From Himantopus leucocephalus (taxonomy: Eukaryota > Chordata > Aves > Charadriiformes > Recurvirostridae), in assembly GCA_003993805.1 (NCBI GenBank), contig RSEF01000019.1, positions 8,778,785 to 8,842,784 on the forward strand: 64,000 nt of DNA, written 5' to 3'. Position numbers and translations under genes: made by a program. Below the pieces are notes generated by a model, which was not told the DNA's origin, did no database searches, and worked only from the letters and a program-made list of their open reading frames with translations. How positions within the stretch are numbered: the stretch's first letter is position 1; each line of letters begins with the position of its first letter. Shown piece by piece: positions 33,588-46,900 of this stretch.

Positions 33588-36500
33588 AACCTCAAACATC
33601 CCCTGGAAGCCCAACCTGCAGCACGCTCCCGCAGAGCCTGCCCCACCAGCACACCGGCACAGGGGTGCTCCAAGCTCACGTCCCCATCGCATTTAATGGG
33701 AAGGGTTAGGGAGTGCTGGCGCCTGCAGATGCTGGTTCATGAAACATTGACTTTCCAGACAGGCTTTGCAAAAGAAATGAGATGTTAGTGACTGTACGGA
33801 AAGCTCAAGGGATGCCGGGTTGCTTTCTCTGATGCAGAAGGTGATCCTCGGTCGGGGCCAGCGGGGAGCCTGCGGTGGAGCAGGCGTTGCCTGACAGCTC
33901 CTGCGCTGTACAGACCCCAAACACTGGACACCCCGTGTGCTCTGAGCTTGCGCTTGACCCCCCTGTCCAGGTTTCTCAGACTCTTTCCTACTCCATTGTT
34001 GCCTGTTGGGTTCCTGCACAGCCCTGACCCGGCGCTGCCGTGGTGTGCTGACGCATGGCTGGGATGTGTGCTCTGGCCTGTGGTTCCCCCGCGGAAGCAC
34101 GTTCGGCTCCGTGGGGAGCAGCCAGGCGGGACGTGGGGCTGCAGGCGTTTGTGTGTGTGAGGCTGCGGGTGGGTGCGCTCCCCGGCACCCTCCGTCAGCT
34201 GCAGGAGAAGGGCACGGGGTGGGAACGCGCGTGCTTTCCTTGTGCCACTGCGCGCGCTCTCCCCGTGCTCACTAATAAATCCACGCTGGTGGTTCCCGGA
34301 AGGCTGCGGAACCAGTTTGTTGGAAGAGCAGAGGAGATCGCTATGGGGCATCACCGAGTAGTTTGGATTTTTCCCTTTTTCATGTCGCACCGGCCAGGAG
34401 GGCGGCTCTGGTGTTTCTTTAACCACAGCTGAAAAGCTGCTGTTCCAGCGCCGTAGTGTTTGTCTCCAAAAGGAGGTGGTTTAGGTTTCACCGGCCCCAC
34501 CTGACGGGAATTTGAGCAGGCACTAAAACTAGGGCTTCTTGTGCCTTGGTTATCTGCGTTATCTGCTCCGCTGCCGCGGCCGTGGGGAGCGGGGGAGCCC
34601 AGTGCCGTGCTGGGGGCGGCGCGAGCCCCCGGGATCTGCTCCAGGCAGCCCCCACCTCCCAGGGCTGAGTCACCACCGGGCCGAGTGCGTCTGCTGCTGG
34701 TGTGACGGCAGCTGTAAGACCCAAAAAAAACCCGGCACTGATGCCTTTAATGACAGGAGAATAACACAGCCCCGAAGAAGATTCATACCGTGCATACCTC
34801 GTGCGATGGCTATTAGCGGTGACTAAGACCGTGCCGGGATGGAGCAGCGACAGCCTCCCCGCACTGCCTGAGTCCGGGCGTAATTAATTCTGCAGGTACC
34901 TGTATCGGCACATTAACCCAAACTGGCCGTCTTCCTGCCTGTCCCCAGCCTTGTTCCATATTTAATCTTTCATGTTCACCTGAGTCTCTAATTAAGCCAA
35001 CTGCAATCCTTAGCTGAGAGCCCGCAGTGTACTAACGAGGTCTGGCGTTCCCGGAGCGCGGTGCATGCGAGACCTGCACAGCAGCCCACCAAAAACAACT
35101 CCTGGGCTGACTTTTTTTTCCTTTGTTTTCTCTTTCTCCTCCCCCCTCCCCCCCAAACTAACACTGGTCCCAAAGCAGTGTCTGAAGCGAGGGACCGTTA
35201 GCAGAAAAGTTCCCAAAAAAGGTGTATGGGGACTTTTTTCCCCCCCCCTTTTTTTACAGCAAAGTCACAACCAGTTAGTTTGAGGTATCTGAAAAGCGCT
35301 TTTCTTGGGTTTCCTTTCACTGGCAGCTGGTGTCTGGGTGAGGCAGAGCAGCACAGAAACCCCACGTGCCGCTTCCCGAGCATCATCCGGAGCAGCCGGC
35401 GGAGGAGCCGGCCCGCGGCAGGGCAGGAGCAGCCGCTGTCCTGCCCCTGACGTCCCGCCTGGCTGCCTTCCTATTCCAGCATCCCGGTTAAAAATAAAAC
35501 CGCACGCCAAGGCAGTGAATGGGGTTCTGATTTCCCTGGGCTGCTGCGTGGGTCTGGGTGATGGGGAGCGCTGCGCGTTGTAAATAGAACAGCATATCCA
35601 TGGCAACCCCAACTTTTCATTATTGTTAATTACTTGCACAGTGCCAGAGCCGCGCATGGCGCTTCCCGGTGCGGATAAAGATAGATCCCCCCTTTCAAAG
35701 CCTCTCCAAACGACAGCTCGCTCTTGGGAGGCTGGAGTGGGTCTGGCAGGCAGCGACGGAGACATTTTGTGAGGAGTCGGAGAGGAGCTGGGATTTAAAG
35801 GAGGAGGGACCGGCGTGGCAGAGAGGCAGCCGCGAGCTCAGTGGTGGCTTTTCTCCCCAAAACCACCTTCCCTGTGTGTCAGAAAATGGTTCAGAGGGGC
35901 CGTAGCAGTGCGCACCCAGCTGGGAGGAGGAGGAGAAGTGATGGGGAGAGGGGTCGCCCTGTGCCTGAGCTCCGGCTTTTCTTTCCTCTCTGTTTAATGG
36001 TGCTGGAGAGAGCGTGGAGGGCAGAAAGCACTGGTGGCGGTTGTCACTGAAGGGACGGGGATCTGTTGGCCTTGGCTTGAGCCCCTGCGCCCTGGAGGAG
36101 TCTCCCGCAGAAAGCCTGCCCTGTTCTGAAGCCAGTGCAGCTGAGCTTGGCCTGGGTGGGGTTTGCGTGTCCGTCCGTTGGGTTTTATTTTGCTGGAAGT
36201 GGCTGGAAAGCTCTTGGGTGAAGAGGTCCCTGTCCTGCCTCCCCACCGTCAGCTGGTCTGGCCCCAGCCGGCGCCACAAGCGGTGAAGATTTGTACCCAA
36301 AATCCTGCCATCGGTGTGTCTCCGGTGACGGATCGCTCGCTCAGACGGTGGGTGTGAGCAGTGGCGGGATGGCTGTGCCGCGGTGGGGTGGCCATGGCCA
36401 TGGCACTGGCCAGCCCCCACGTGCCGCCCCTGGTCCCCAGCTCAGCCCCGAGCCTGGCGCAGGCACAGACGGAGCTTTTGAACCCAACAGCCTTTTCCTG

Positions 36501-37427
36501 ACATGACTTCTCCGGCTTGCTCTCTGCGGCGCAACAGTACGTTGTGTTAGAGCCTGGCAATTAAAGGCAAGAGGAGCAGCAAAGAGGCGCTGACCCTGGC
36601 ACAGGCGCGCTGGAAGCCTGTTGCCTTCCCTGCTGGGGAGATGCCCTGTGAAAAGGGGAAAACCCGTTGTTTGTGTACTTCGATGCTATTCGAGGGCAAC
36701 ATCCCAGCGCCGCTTCCCCACTGCCTCGCGCTCTCCTGCTTACCTTGGAAAAGTCTCTGTTCTGGTTCCCCTCCTGGCTGGATAAAGGATCACAGTTCTC
36801 ACCTTTCCAGAGATCTTTTCTCCCCAGTGTTTTACCAGATGGCCAAATTATTTGGCACTGCCCAAAGCACAGGGCTCGGCAACAGCTCAGGTCTGGGCAG
36901 TTCCGTGTTTGGTCAAAGCAGGTCACGTTCACGGTCCTGTTTGGGTCCCTCTGGGGCAAAGGGACCTCACTAAAGTTTGCTGGGGGGAGGAGATGGTCTC
37001 AGGATGGTGACAGCAGGTACCAGTGTATTTGGCTCACCAACTGCTTTTTGGTATGTGTCACGGCGCAGGAGACTGGGCAAGGGGAATGGTAGTTTGGCTG
37101 TTCCTTTAATGTTAAAGGGCAACTGGGAAAAACATTCCCAAGGATTTACAGCTCACTTTGTCCCTTCCCTTGGCATTCCCATTCTATACAGTCTCAACTT
37201 CTACAGACTTTAATCTTCAACAGGTAATTTATTACTGCTGCTTTTCTTTAAATAGTACTATTTCCTAGGTAATTTAGTGTTGTATCCATACAGCCACCGT
37301 TGGGCATTTACCTCTTCCCTCCCACGGTGAGAAGCTGATGGGTACAGATATAGGCAACTGCACGACCTTTACGGTCTCCCTGGAGTCCAGGAGCATGGAG
37401 GTGAGATTGTTTCAAGTCATTTTGATT

Positions 37428-37433
37428 TTTATT
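37428..37433 (-). terminator. TADA2A: candidate TADA2A polyadenylation signal (distal)
   Basis: TTTATT on the + strand reads AATAAA on the gene strand (TGTAATAAAAATC). It would make a 1.36-kb 3' UTR. Confidence 0.4.
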
Positions 37434-37998
37434 ACAAACCAAAACACTTCACATTCAATGGCACCTCAGGTACAGGGGATAGTTCCTCTTGGGGAAAAAA
37501 ACCAACCCAAAACCTAAACACCTGAAACAGGTATCAGTGTAGTTCTAGCTCAGTTAGGCTTTTCCACACGAGATCCCAAACTTGACGGCACCCAACACCC
37601 CACCTGCTTTGGCTGTTAGCTGACTTACGGGGTGTTATTTCAGCTTTATACGTTAGCAACAGAAGCTGTTTGATCAGGAGTTTACTGTCTGGTGAACCAT
37701 GCCGAGCTGCACCTGAAAAGAACCATCATCATCATCCAGCTGTGTCTTCACACACGCTTTGTCCTGCAGTCGTACAATGGCTCACCTGGTGTGACAGGGT
37801 GGTGTGGGTGTGTGGGAACTCGTGGCACCTCGTCACTGCTTTGTTGGTCGGCTGGGCACGTCGCCGTTGATGCGGGAAGTGGCGCGAGGGCGGCCCCACG
37901 AACAGGAGGGTGGGAAGGGCTGGTGCGGGCTCCGGGCAGTTTGTCCTGCTCTTCGCTTGTCATCTTTGGTGAGAGAACGTCAGGCTGCCGAGCGTCTT

Positions 37999-38004
37999 TT
38001 TATT
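37999..38004 (-). terminator. TADA2A: candidate TADA2A polyadenylation signal (proximal)
   Basis: On the gene strand ACATAAATAAAAAG contains AATAAA about 790 nt past the stop codon. Either this or the hexamer at 37433-37428, or both, could be used. Confidence 0.4.
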
Positions 38005-38792
38005 TATGTTCCGAAAGGCTGCTCTGGTTGTAACATCCAGCCTTTCCAACCAGCCGGAGCAACGAAGACTGAAACCGAGGGATTATACATAACTCGACAA
38101 TCCCAAATCAAGTAGCGAGCAGATGAAGCTTATTGGTTTGTACGGTGTGCTCGTGCTGTGATATGTGCTAATATCACATAGAAGTAACAACTGTTGAGGA
38201 GCTTCCCTGCCACGTCCTTTCCCCTCCTTTATCACAATTAAGTTAAAAAGACTGGACCACTGCAAGCTCTATTTTTGTACCCTCGGGCATGTGCTATCTG
38301 CTTTGAAAGCTGCCACCGTTTTAGGAAGGAGCACAAGAAGGGAGGGGACTGCATTTCTACAGCCCTGTACTCGCACAAAGTCAAAGTGTGACTCTCATTA
38401 CGTGCTGCTCTTCTGCCCTTATTCTGGGTCACTCTCAGCATAAAAGTACCGCGATTCTCTTTTTAGTTACAAGAGGTGTTAGAAATGAATGCCCATTCAC
38501 ATTTAAGATGAGCTTATATGGCATGTGACTCTCTCCAGCGCTACGTGGCAGCGTAATTCTGACAACAGCAGTGTTAAACAGCAGAATCAAAAGGAAACCA
38601 GACAAAGAAATGTCAGTATTCATACAATTTAACAAAGCTCCCTACTTGTTTTTACAAAAAAAAAGCCCCCAAAGATTTTAAAGAAAAGGAAATGTCCTTC
38701 ATTCAACACTGTTAAAATCTTTCAGCGCTGTCAGAGTGACTTCAAAGCTTTTCCACATCTGTCTGCTCCAGCCGAAGCGCTGATGTCTGTCC

Positions 38793-38978
38793 TCAGGCTT
38801 TTGTGATGTACCCTTCTCTGATAAGGAAGTCATAGATTTTCCTGGTTTTGTTCACATCGATCTTGATGAGCGCTCTAGCCTGCGCTAGTCTCAGGCCTCC
38901 TTGTTTGTTACACTCGTTCACTAAAGCAGCTTTATATTCCAAATAGGCTCCAGGGACCAACCTCACCATCTGACAGAG
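38793..38978 (-). CDS. TADA2A: TADA2A coding exon 15 (SWIRM, stop)
   Basis: Acceptor TTTTGTCTTCCAG, phase 0 in. The 61 codons run LCQMVRLVPGAYLEY..NECNKQGGLRLAQARALIK..REGYITKA and end in TGA. This is most of the DNA-binding SWIRM domain and is almost identical to human. Confidence 0.98.
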   Translation of the reverse strand, partial: LCQMVRLVPGAYLEYKAALVNECNKQGGLRLAQARALIKIDVNKTRKIYDFLIREGYITKA

Positions 38979-41900
38979 CTGGAAGACAAAAGGTGAAGTT
39001 AATAAACGCTAACGCTTGTCACGCTCTTTCATTCTGTGATCCCTGCTGGGGGAGTAACACTGCGAGTATTTTTCTGAAAACATTTTAAATGTGTTTTTTC
39101 GCATGGGGGAGGCACACAGTAATCGCATTATGAGCTGTTTCGATCCACAGGTAGGGAGGGGAGGAGCTTGCTGGCTGCTGCATTCAAAAACATTCCTGAC
39201 TAAAAAATAAACTAGGAGGATGAAAGCCGGCGCTCGGCTCACAGGAGTGTAACTATGAGTGTGTCCTGTGTGGGCGTTGTTCTTTACAAACCGAGGGAAG
39301 TACACATGCCAAAGAGACTTGCAACCGGCAATTCAGCCTGCTGGACGGGAGCCAGGGAGGGCATCTGTCTATTAATCCCCTGCAGACTAAGTCTTTAATA
39401 CCTTTCTACAAAAGCAGCTATGCACACAACGCCTGCCCCCTCCGGAAGCCTCGGATAGAAACCGTGCAGGGAGGGCATGACGTGGTTGGGAGTCTGGTAA
39501 AAGGAATTGCTTTTGAAAGCCCCCGTGCTCTGCTGTTGGGCTGCAACGCTCCCGATTCGCTTCCAAATACCAGCTGCCTTCTAGACGGTGTGCTGGGTTG
39601 CTCCCAGTGGAGATACCGGCTGTCTCCTCCTTTTAATAAGAAATGCTTAATGATTGTTCCTCGTTGATAGGAAATTGCAGAATTCAGAGGAACTCAGACT
39701 TTATGTCTCAGCTGACGAGGAAATCAGATTCCCCGTATACGCTAATGTCCTAGTCACAATTATTTATATGCCGAACGGAGCCAGAAATGCCATGTTCCAT
39801 GGTGAATCTGTGATCTGATTTTCAATGCTGCCATCTCCAGTGAAGGGGAAACAGCTTCCACACAGAGGGAGAAGCCTGAAATACATCTGCGTTTCACATA
39901 CGCTGAAATCTGCCTTGTAGACAACCTAAGGACAGATTATCACTTCTATTTAAAAAAAAAAAAAAAATCTTTTATTTCAATAGTTTTCCAGTGTTGCCTT
40001 TCACTGAATTCGAGGACAGACCTACGCTGGGCTGCGGAAGAAGCCGAGCCCTAAATAGCCGGCAGGCCCCTTGCTGCGGTGCGTACCTCTCCTGGGGGTT
40101 CCCGCACGGGTTGCAGTCCCATTTCTCTCTGCTCTGTTGATCTCTGCACCTCTGATCTCTTTATGACCGTGCAAGAGCACCCTGTACGGGACTGCAAACT
40201 CCAACACCCGCTCAAGCTACAACCCATCGCTTAAAGAGAGCCAGATTCCATTCTCTGCCACGCGTGCATGCACAAAGCACGGTGTATGCACTGAAAAGCA
40301 GAAATATGCAAAAAACATAAAAAGAACAATACACTGTTATCGCCTCCATGGTTCATATCAGTGTTACAGTGAAAAAACAACCATCATTGGCTGAGGTTTG
40401 GCTGTGAGATATCTATAATGTAGAAAGAGCTCCGCTATTCAGGTTCAGCGATCTGTCCAGTGAAGCCCTTGATGAAATCCTCTGCCAGTTTTAAAACCAA
40501 TGTTCATTAACGAAAAATAACCCTTCTGCTCACCCCAGTCTCACAACAGAGGGAGAGAGAATGTCATACTCTGGACGTTACACTAGCACGTAGTAACACC
40601 TTGGTGCTCTCTGCCTTCCTTTGCTAAATGAGCTAATTTGCTGCAGCAAAATGTTGTATGTACAGTACCTGAAAGTAAGAAGCCAACTGGAAAACCTGGA
40701 ATGACTTTTGTGAGCAGGAAAAAGCAGTCGGGGCATATAGCTGGGGTGATATTCACAGCACCTCAGACAGATGGTGCGAGCACCCCTGCACTGTGAAGAT
40801 AAAGTTTTATATAGATTATCTTTCCATTCCATTCCTTTCCTCACCTCCTTCTCCTTCTCGTTAAGTTTCTCGGTCCCTGGGAGACCCGTGAGGTTCAGTG
40901 GTGGGGCACTCCGTCTACCTGCGGAGAGGAGAGAGGAAAACCCTGAACAACTCTGAGCAGTTTGGCAGTGGCTGTTCCTTAGGTGTGTTAGCACAGAGGC
41001 ACTCACAAGCCCGGGACGGTAACCCGGTATGATCCAAGCGTTTATAGACAGGCTTATTTAGGGCTTAGCATAAAAACTGCACTGATTTGATAAAAGGTAC
41101 GATTTTGCAACTGCCGTAGTTAAGCGCTGTGAGTACTCGCAGGAGGAGTTAGCGCTGGCGCTGGCCCCCTGGCGCTCCGGAGGAAGGGACAGACAACGGC
41201 GTTGTGTCAAGTTGGCAGTGGCGGCGTTATGCTGAGCTGCCCCTCCTGACCAAACCGCCTCTTCCCGCGGGGAGAGGGAGGGTGTGCCGGGTGTGCGCAG
41301 CGTGCGGGACTACTTCCCAGCAGGCGTGAGAGCAGCACCTTGCCAGGATGCCGAGGTTATTTGTTGGTGTGATTAGCAGGCAGTTTCGCTGGCATTACTG
41401 ACAGCTTCGTCAAGTAGGGTTTTCTTTAAATGCCTTTAAATATGATGCAGATATTGTAAAGCAAATGCAGTTTGTGGATTTCTTTTTGTCTGTTATGATG
41501 AACAGTACTGAAAGAAATGTCTGTCACACGGTAGTCTGAAAGTTCTCACTCGCTATTGTTTATAACTGCTGAACTTTAACTGGTGCAGCTTAAACTTTCA
41601 CGAGGGCTGTTTACTTGCAGGTTTGTGTGTTATTTTTTTCCCAATAGTTTGTTTTGGTTTTAACTTCCAGAGCTCAGAACAAAGCTAGGGTTATTTATTT
41701 ACATTTTTAGAAAGTCTATTGCCCCTGTGCGGTGGGTTGCGTATTTAGCACTGTTAAGAGATGGGTCTCTTTATCCCAGGACGGATTTCCCAAATTTGGC
41801 AAAGTGATGAGATCCTGGGAAATCCACAGCTCTGTTTTCCCAAGGACGGGGCCGGCCGCCGCTCCAGACCCTGCCCTGTCCGGGTCCTACCTCTGGGACT

Positions 41901-43897
41901 GGGGAGCATCTCTCTTTCTCCTGTGCATCTGTAGGAGACAGACAGGAGCCCGGCTGGGTGAGGGCAGCCTGATCGGAGAGAGACCTGAAGGACTAGAAAG
42001 AAGCTGGACTAGGGTGTCTCTGCTAGAGGAAGTTATTTCCCAGCACTGCTCCCTCTTTCTATGGCCTGAACCGAGCGTGCTATGGCGAGACATGACAGAA
42101 TTTGGTTTTACTCTTTTATAAACCCAGGAAATAACACACACGCACAAACTACATTAAAGAAAACACATTAAGGCTGCAAAGTCAAGATCTCAAAATCTAG
42201 AAGTAAAGTTAAGCAACACTAATTTGCCCTCTTGTATATTCAGTATGATGCAGCCTTTAATTATATAGACACGTGGCAGTTTTTCCGCAGTATCCTCGCC
42301 TTATTCAGCATGCAGGATGTTTGCTTAATTACCAACTATATGGTATTTTGTTTGGGTTTTGTTCAACATGTGATGCTGGTTGTAAACACTGAATGCTATC
42401 TGAGTTCCATAAGCAAAACAACTCAGGTTCTCTTGGGCTCTTCTCCTTCACTGCCCACTGAATACTTGACAAAGAATTAATTTCATTCTTCATACATACT
42501 AGTCCTTCAGCTGAGGGGATACTGTCCCCATTTCATCCATTCTGGATGCCCAGCCTGATACACACAATGCTGTCCTCTCTCCAAAACACCAATCTTAGCT
42601 ATCGCCAAATATGTTTAAAACATAGTGCGTATTGACTTCTGCAATAACTAATTGCTCGGTATTCTGACCCAAATTTCCAGAGCTCCTGGCAGAAACGAGG
42701 AAGAACATATAGTCTCAGTGGCCACCTCTGACAAGTTTGGTTCAAGCGGTTTATTCGCATCCACGTAAAAACTGGATGTAGAGACAGAGCTAGAAGCCAG
42801 TTTTCCCTGGTAACAGCCTTATAGTAAAACTTTATCCTACTCTCATTCATTGCACGCCACCCTGTGCCCTCAGCAAATGAGATGGGATTTTATAGAGGTC
42901 TCGTTCACGAGGGCCCTGACTGGCCCCTGAATCTCTCCTTACCGGGCACTGAAAGAAGTAGGTGCCCTCCTGGTGGAAAAAAAAGATAATTTGTGATTAC
43001 AGAATTAAAGAATATAAAAACATACTCACAGGAAAGGAAAACTGAAGTTGCAAAGGCAACCTGTATCATCTCCTTCTCTCCCTCTGGAGTGCTTGATGCT
43101 GCAGCCACTGCCTGCTTCTCAGGCAACTGTTTTTTGGTGGTCTGCCCTCCCAAACCTGCTTTCTCTCAGGTTCGTGTTGCTGTGGTATGTGCTATACAGC
43201 TTCATTTAAAAAAATGGATTAGCTTTATCTTTTAAAGATAAAATTTTCTTCTCATGTGAAAATTCTTTTCTTTCCTGCCTTGTTAATGTAGCTTTAGGAT
43301 GGGTTTTCCATCTGTAGCCAGAAAAATCTGGAAATTCAGCAAAAAACCCCTACAGGACTTGCACATGGAACGAGTTGCAGATTGAGGTAATGTTGACTTG
43401 AGCAGTGCTTAACCATGAGGCTTTGAGGACTGACACTTTGGCACTCAGGCAAAAGAGTCCCTCTCCAACTGGCTGTCAGAGTGGCGTTACTGGTGTACGG
43501 CTGGCTTTTTATCACAGACCATCATCTAACAGTTACCTGAATTTGAAGGAACTGGTACCGTGGGACTCAGGCCGGAATCACTGAAAAAAAGGGAAATTTT
43601 CAAATTGCCTTCATGTCTTTTTTTTTTTTTTTAAGAGTAACTGCATACATTGGTCCTGAAACTACTTTTTACCCAACTTCTAACAATTATACAATTCAAC
43701 TTGCATAAGCCAGGCCTTGATCTGAAGTCAATAGGATTTCTAAATATTTTGCATTCCCAGACTGAAGACCATGTCTGAAACCTGGTTTTTTTTTTTTNNN
43801 NNNNNNNNNNNNNNNNNNNNNNNNNNNNNNNNNNNNNNNNNNNNNNNNNNNNNNNNNNNNNNNNNNNNNNNNNNNNNNNNNNNNNNNNNNNNNNNNN

Positions 43898-43940
<43 letters not shown>

Positions 43941-46900
43941 GGGTGGTGGGGGACAAAGTAAAAAATTCAGTGGAGACTGCCTGGGGAAATTCCAAATCAT
44001 CTGCTCAGAGCCTGTAGCGTACAGGATGCGCTTCCTTTGCATTGCAGCTCGCTCCTTAAATCAAAGTGCTTGTGCGGGGTGACTACGCATGAATAATGCC
44101 GCTACATCTAAAATCATCTGAAACATTTCAAGTGTCACCTGTGCCCTCATTAATATCCATAAGGACCTTATTTCCCTCCATGACTTTATTAACAGCAGTT
44201 AAGTTCCTGAAATATAAAATATGGAAAACAGATTTTGAGCCCTTACTAGTAATGTGCTTGTCTGCACTTCAACAAGCACTATTGCTGTCTCTTGCCCTTC
44301 TGAATTTTGCAGACTGTTCCTACTGTAATAAATTGGGAATGCATTCGTTGTTATCAGGCAGAAAAATGCGTCGGCTGCACCTGACTAAAGCACAGGTATG
44401 TAAAATGCGCAGTCTTACTGTAACCGTACATGTCAGCTTGTCGGCTGAGCCACTGCTGGCAGGCGCTGCTGTCCTGGATGTACTGCAGCACTTCAGACAG
44501 CATGGTGCGCTTCAGGCGTTCCTCATCTCTCGTCTTCTTAAGGTGATCGTATGTTCTGGCACCTACGGCAAACAAGAGACCACGTTCTCACCGGCTGCCT
44601 CGGTCAAAATTTTCAGACTGCTGTTTCTCCACTTTAGGAAGTAAGTGAGAAACTGTTCTCTAGCCCTGGACCAGACTCTGCTATTCTCCCTCATGACAAC
44701 TACTTGGCACGGGAATCTATTAGATTCCACCCTGCACCCCTCCCCCATTAATTTCAGGCCAAAACCAAACAAAAAAGGCTTCCATGATCCGATTCCAGGA
44801 TAAAACAGGCCATTTCCTTTATGGAGAGGTCTTAGCCCTCTCTCCAGATACCACATTTGTTGGTCGCCAGTGAAAGTGTCCGGAGATAAAGCACTGGAGA
44901 CCACTGTGCCATGACACACATATTTTTTTTTTCCTGAATCTTTTGCAAAGTGGTGACTAAAGCAGAGCTCTGCTAGACAGCGCGTTCTCCAAGCTGATGG
45001 CGCAAACTAGCTTTAAAAAAGCACAGCTGGACTGAAGCATTATTGCTAAAGCCTTGCTCAGTTAAAGAGCTAGGCAAACGCATTTCAAAAATAAGTGTCT
45101 TTTTATTCAACACATCCTCAGTGTTGTAAAATCATCCTTCCACACCCTGATGAATGGGAACGGGCTGAATAATGCATCAGGTACTTACTACAGAAATTGG
45201 TGATTCCTGCTGCTCTGTATTCCTGTAGGCGCTTTATTTCCCTCCGCAGCTCAAATTCCACTGTTTCACCCCAAGAGTAAGCAGAAGGGAAATCCAAAAA
45301 ACAAACGTGGGTCAGTGGGGGTGGCAGCACACTGCGGCGTACATTGCTATTTCTTACTTGTCTGCACAGTCTGGCTATGGGGCACGCAGAACCACAGACA
45401 GGGTTAACCTCTCTGCACAAGTCTGTATCAGATCTCAAACTCACTGTGTCCTAACGCTCCTTGCTCACAGATTTAAGCTGGTTTCTAGCATGTGTGTGCT
45501 CGGAAAAGTTATCTTCTTCTCATGCTTTGACAGTTCCTTTGCCACATCCTGGACGAGGTAAATAAGAATAATGTAGGATATCTGGAAGGCGTTTCAATAG
45601 GTTTGAATAAATGCTCCATCCAGACTCCTTGTAGTGTCCAATATTGTCTTTGAACTATGATTTTCCTAACCGAACCTGCCAAAATTTTTCCTTGCAGACA
45701 ACTCTTTTTCTGCAGTCAGTAAGATTAAATACCCGTGTTCCTTTTGCTCAGCGATATTCACCGCCGATAGCTTTTATCAGCTGGCGTCCAGGCGTTGCTT
45801 AGTCTTAGAGCGGGCAAGTCTGTTTGTCTCCAATTTGTTTACTCGCACTACTCTGGAGATCCGCACAACGCGGGTACTTGACTATCAGGTTAACTTGGGG
45901 ACTTCGCTGTCACTACAACACCACAGCTAGGCTCCGGGAGTAGCACTCGCGTCGGGCACTCGTGATTTTGCAGGATCATACTTTTGGCATTTCACATAGG
46001 GTGTCCTGAAAATATGGTCACAACTGTTTAAATGCTTTGTTCTTTCTAATGAGCACCAATCTTCCCCGTTGAAGTCAGAGGATTAAGCAGGATGTAATGA
46101 CTCGTACTGGAATTTGACTAAATGCATGCTATGATTATGCATAAAGACTCGAGATGATTTGCGGATGGAACAATGCCTCTCCCTCTAAGGTAAGGGACAT
46201 GATGACAGCTGTACTGTATAATTATGTACACGTATAATAGTTTAACGTGTATCTTTCAAAGAATTCACAATTTGCTGCCAGCTCCCAAGTTCTCGATACA
46301 GACATAAATTTTAGGGATTTTGTTCTTTCAGTGGCATAGAGTCCCCGTAAGTGAATAGCGGTCTTTTGATAGGAAAATATGACCTCTAACACACGACCAG
46401 AATGTTCAGGCAACTGAGAAATCAAAGAACTCAGATAGTTTGGTAAAAAACCCAACCTGCCGCTCATTTAATGCATCAAACCACAAATGTATTTGTTTTT
46501 CTGAGGTAGTTAGATGGGGGAGGAGGAGAAAAACAACCTCCTGGAGTGGTATATATTTAGGAAAGGTTGTAGGTGATGCAACCACTCATTACGCTTATTG
46601 AAGAACGTATATGCTAAAATCCTCAAACTACTCACATGCGTGGCTTTCAATGAACTTATCGTGCTCGACTGGTCCAAGAATTCGTGCAAACCGTCGCATT
46701 GTTTCATAAAGGTCTTGAACCTCCTTTGGATATCGCCTTTCCAAAACTAGAGGGGGGGAAAAAGTGATGCACATAATCACTACTACCGTGAGAATAAATT
46801 CAGTGGAACCTGGACTGACTGCCAGCCTCTGCGAACTGCCTGAAGATCCAGATTTTGGTACACTTCTTGGCCATTTTGGTGTCACAACTACAAATTGATG

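Larger units (their letters stand above)
29770..37400. other. intergenic region between DUSP14 promoter and TADA2A 3' end
   Basis: 7.6 kb of mixed GC-rich sequence with no open frame that resembles a protein. It holds a CCAT repeat (31925-31946) and a CR1 3' end (33443-33587). Homeobox-type TAATTAATT sequences occur near 34.88 kb, and a CRE-like TGACGTC at about 35,450. These might be regulatory but cannot be shown to be. Confidence 0.6.
37410..38792 (-). other. TADA2A: TADA2A 3' UTR, probable extent
   Basis: From the TGA at 38795-38793 down to the two candidate AATAAA signals. No other gene is seen. The end is uncertain. Confidence 0.5.

Noticed and set aside
43771..44082. Open frames crossing the 100-N gap
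   Set aside because: They consist of poly-T and Ns and carry no information.
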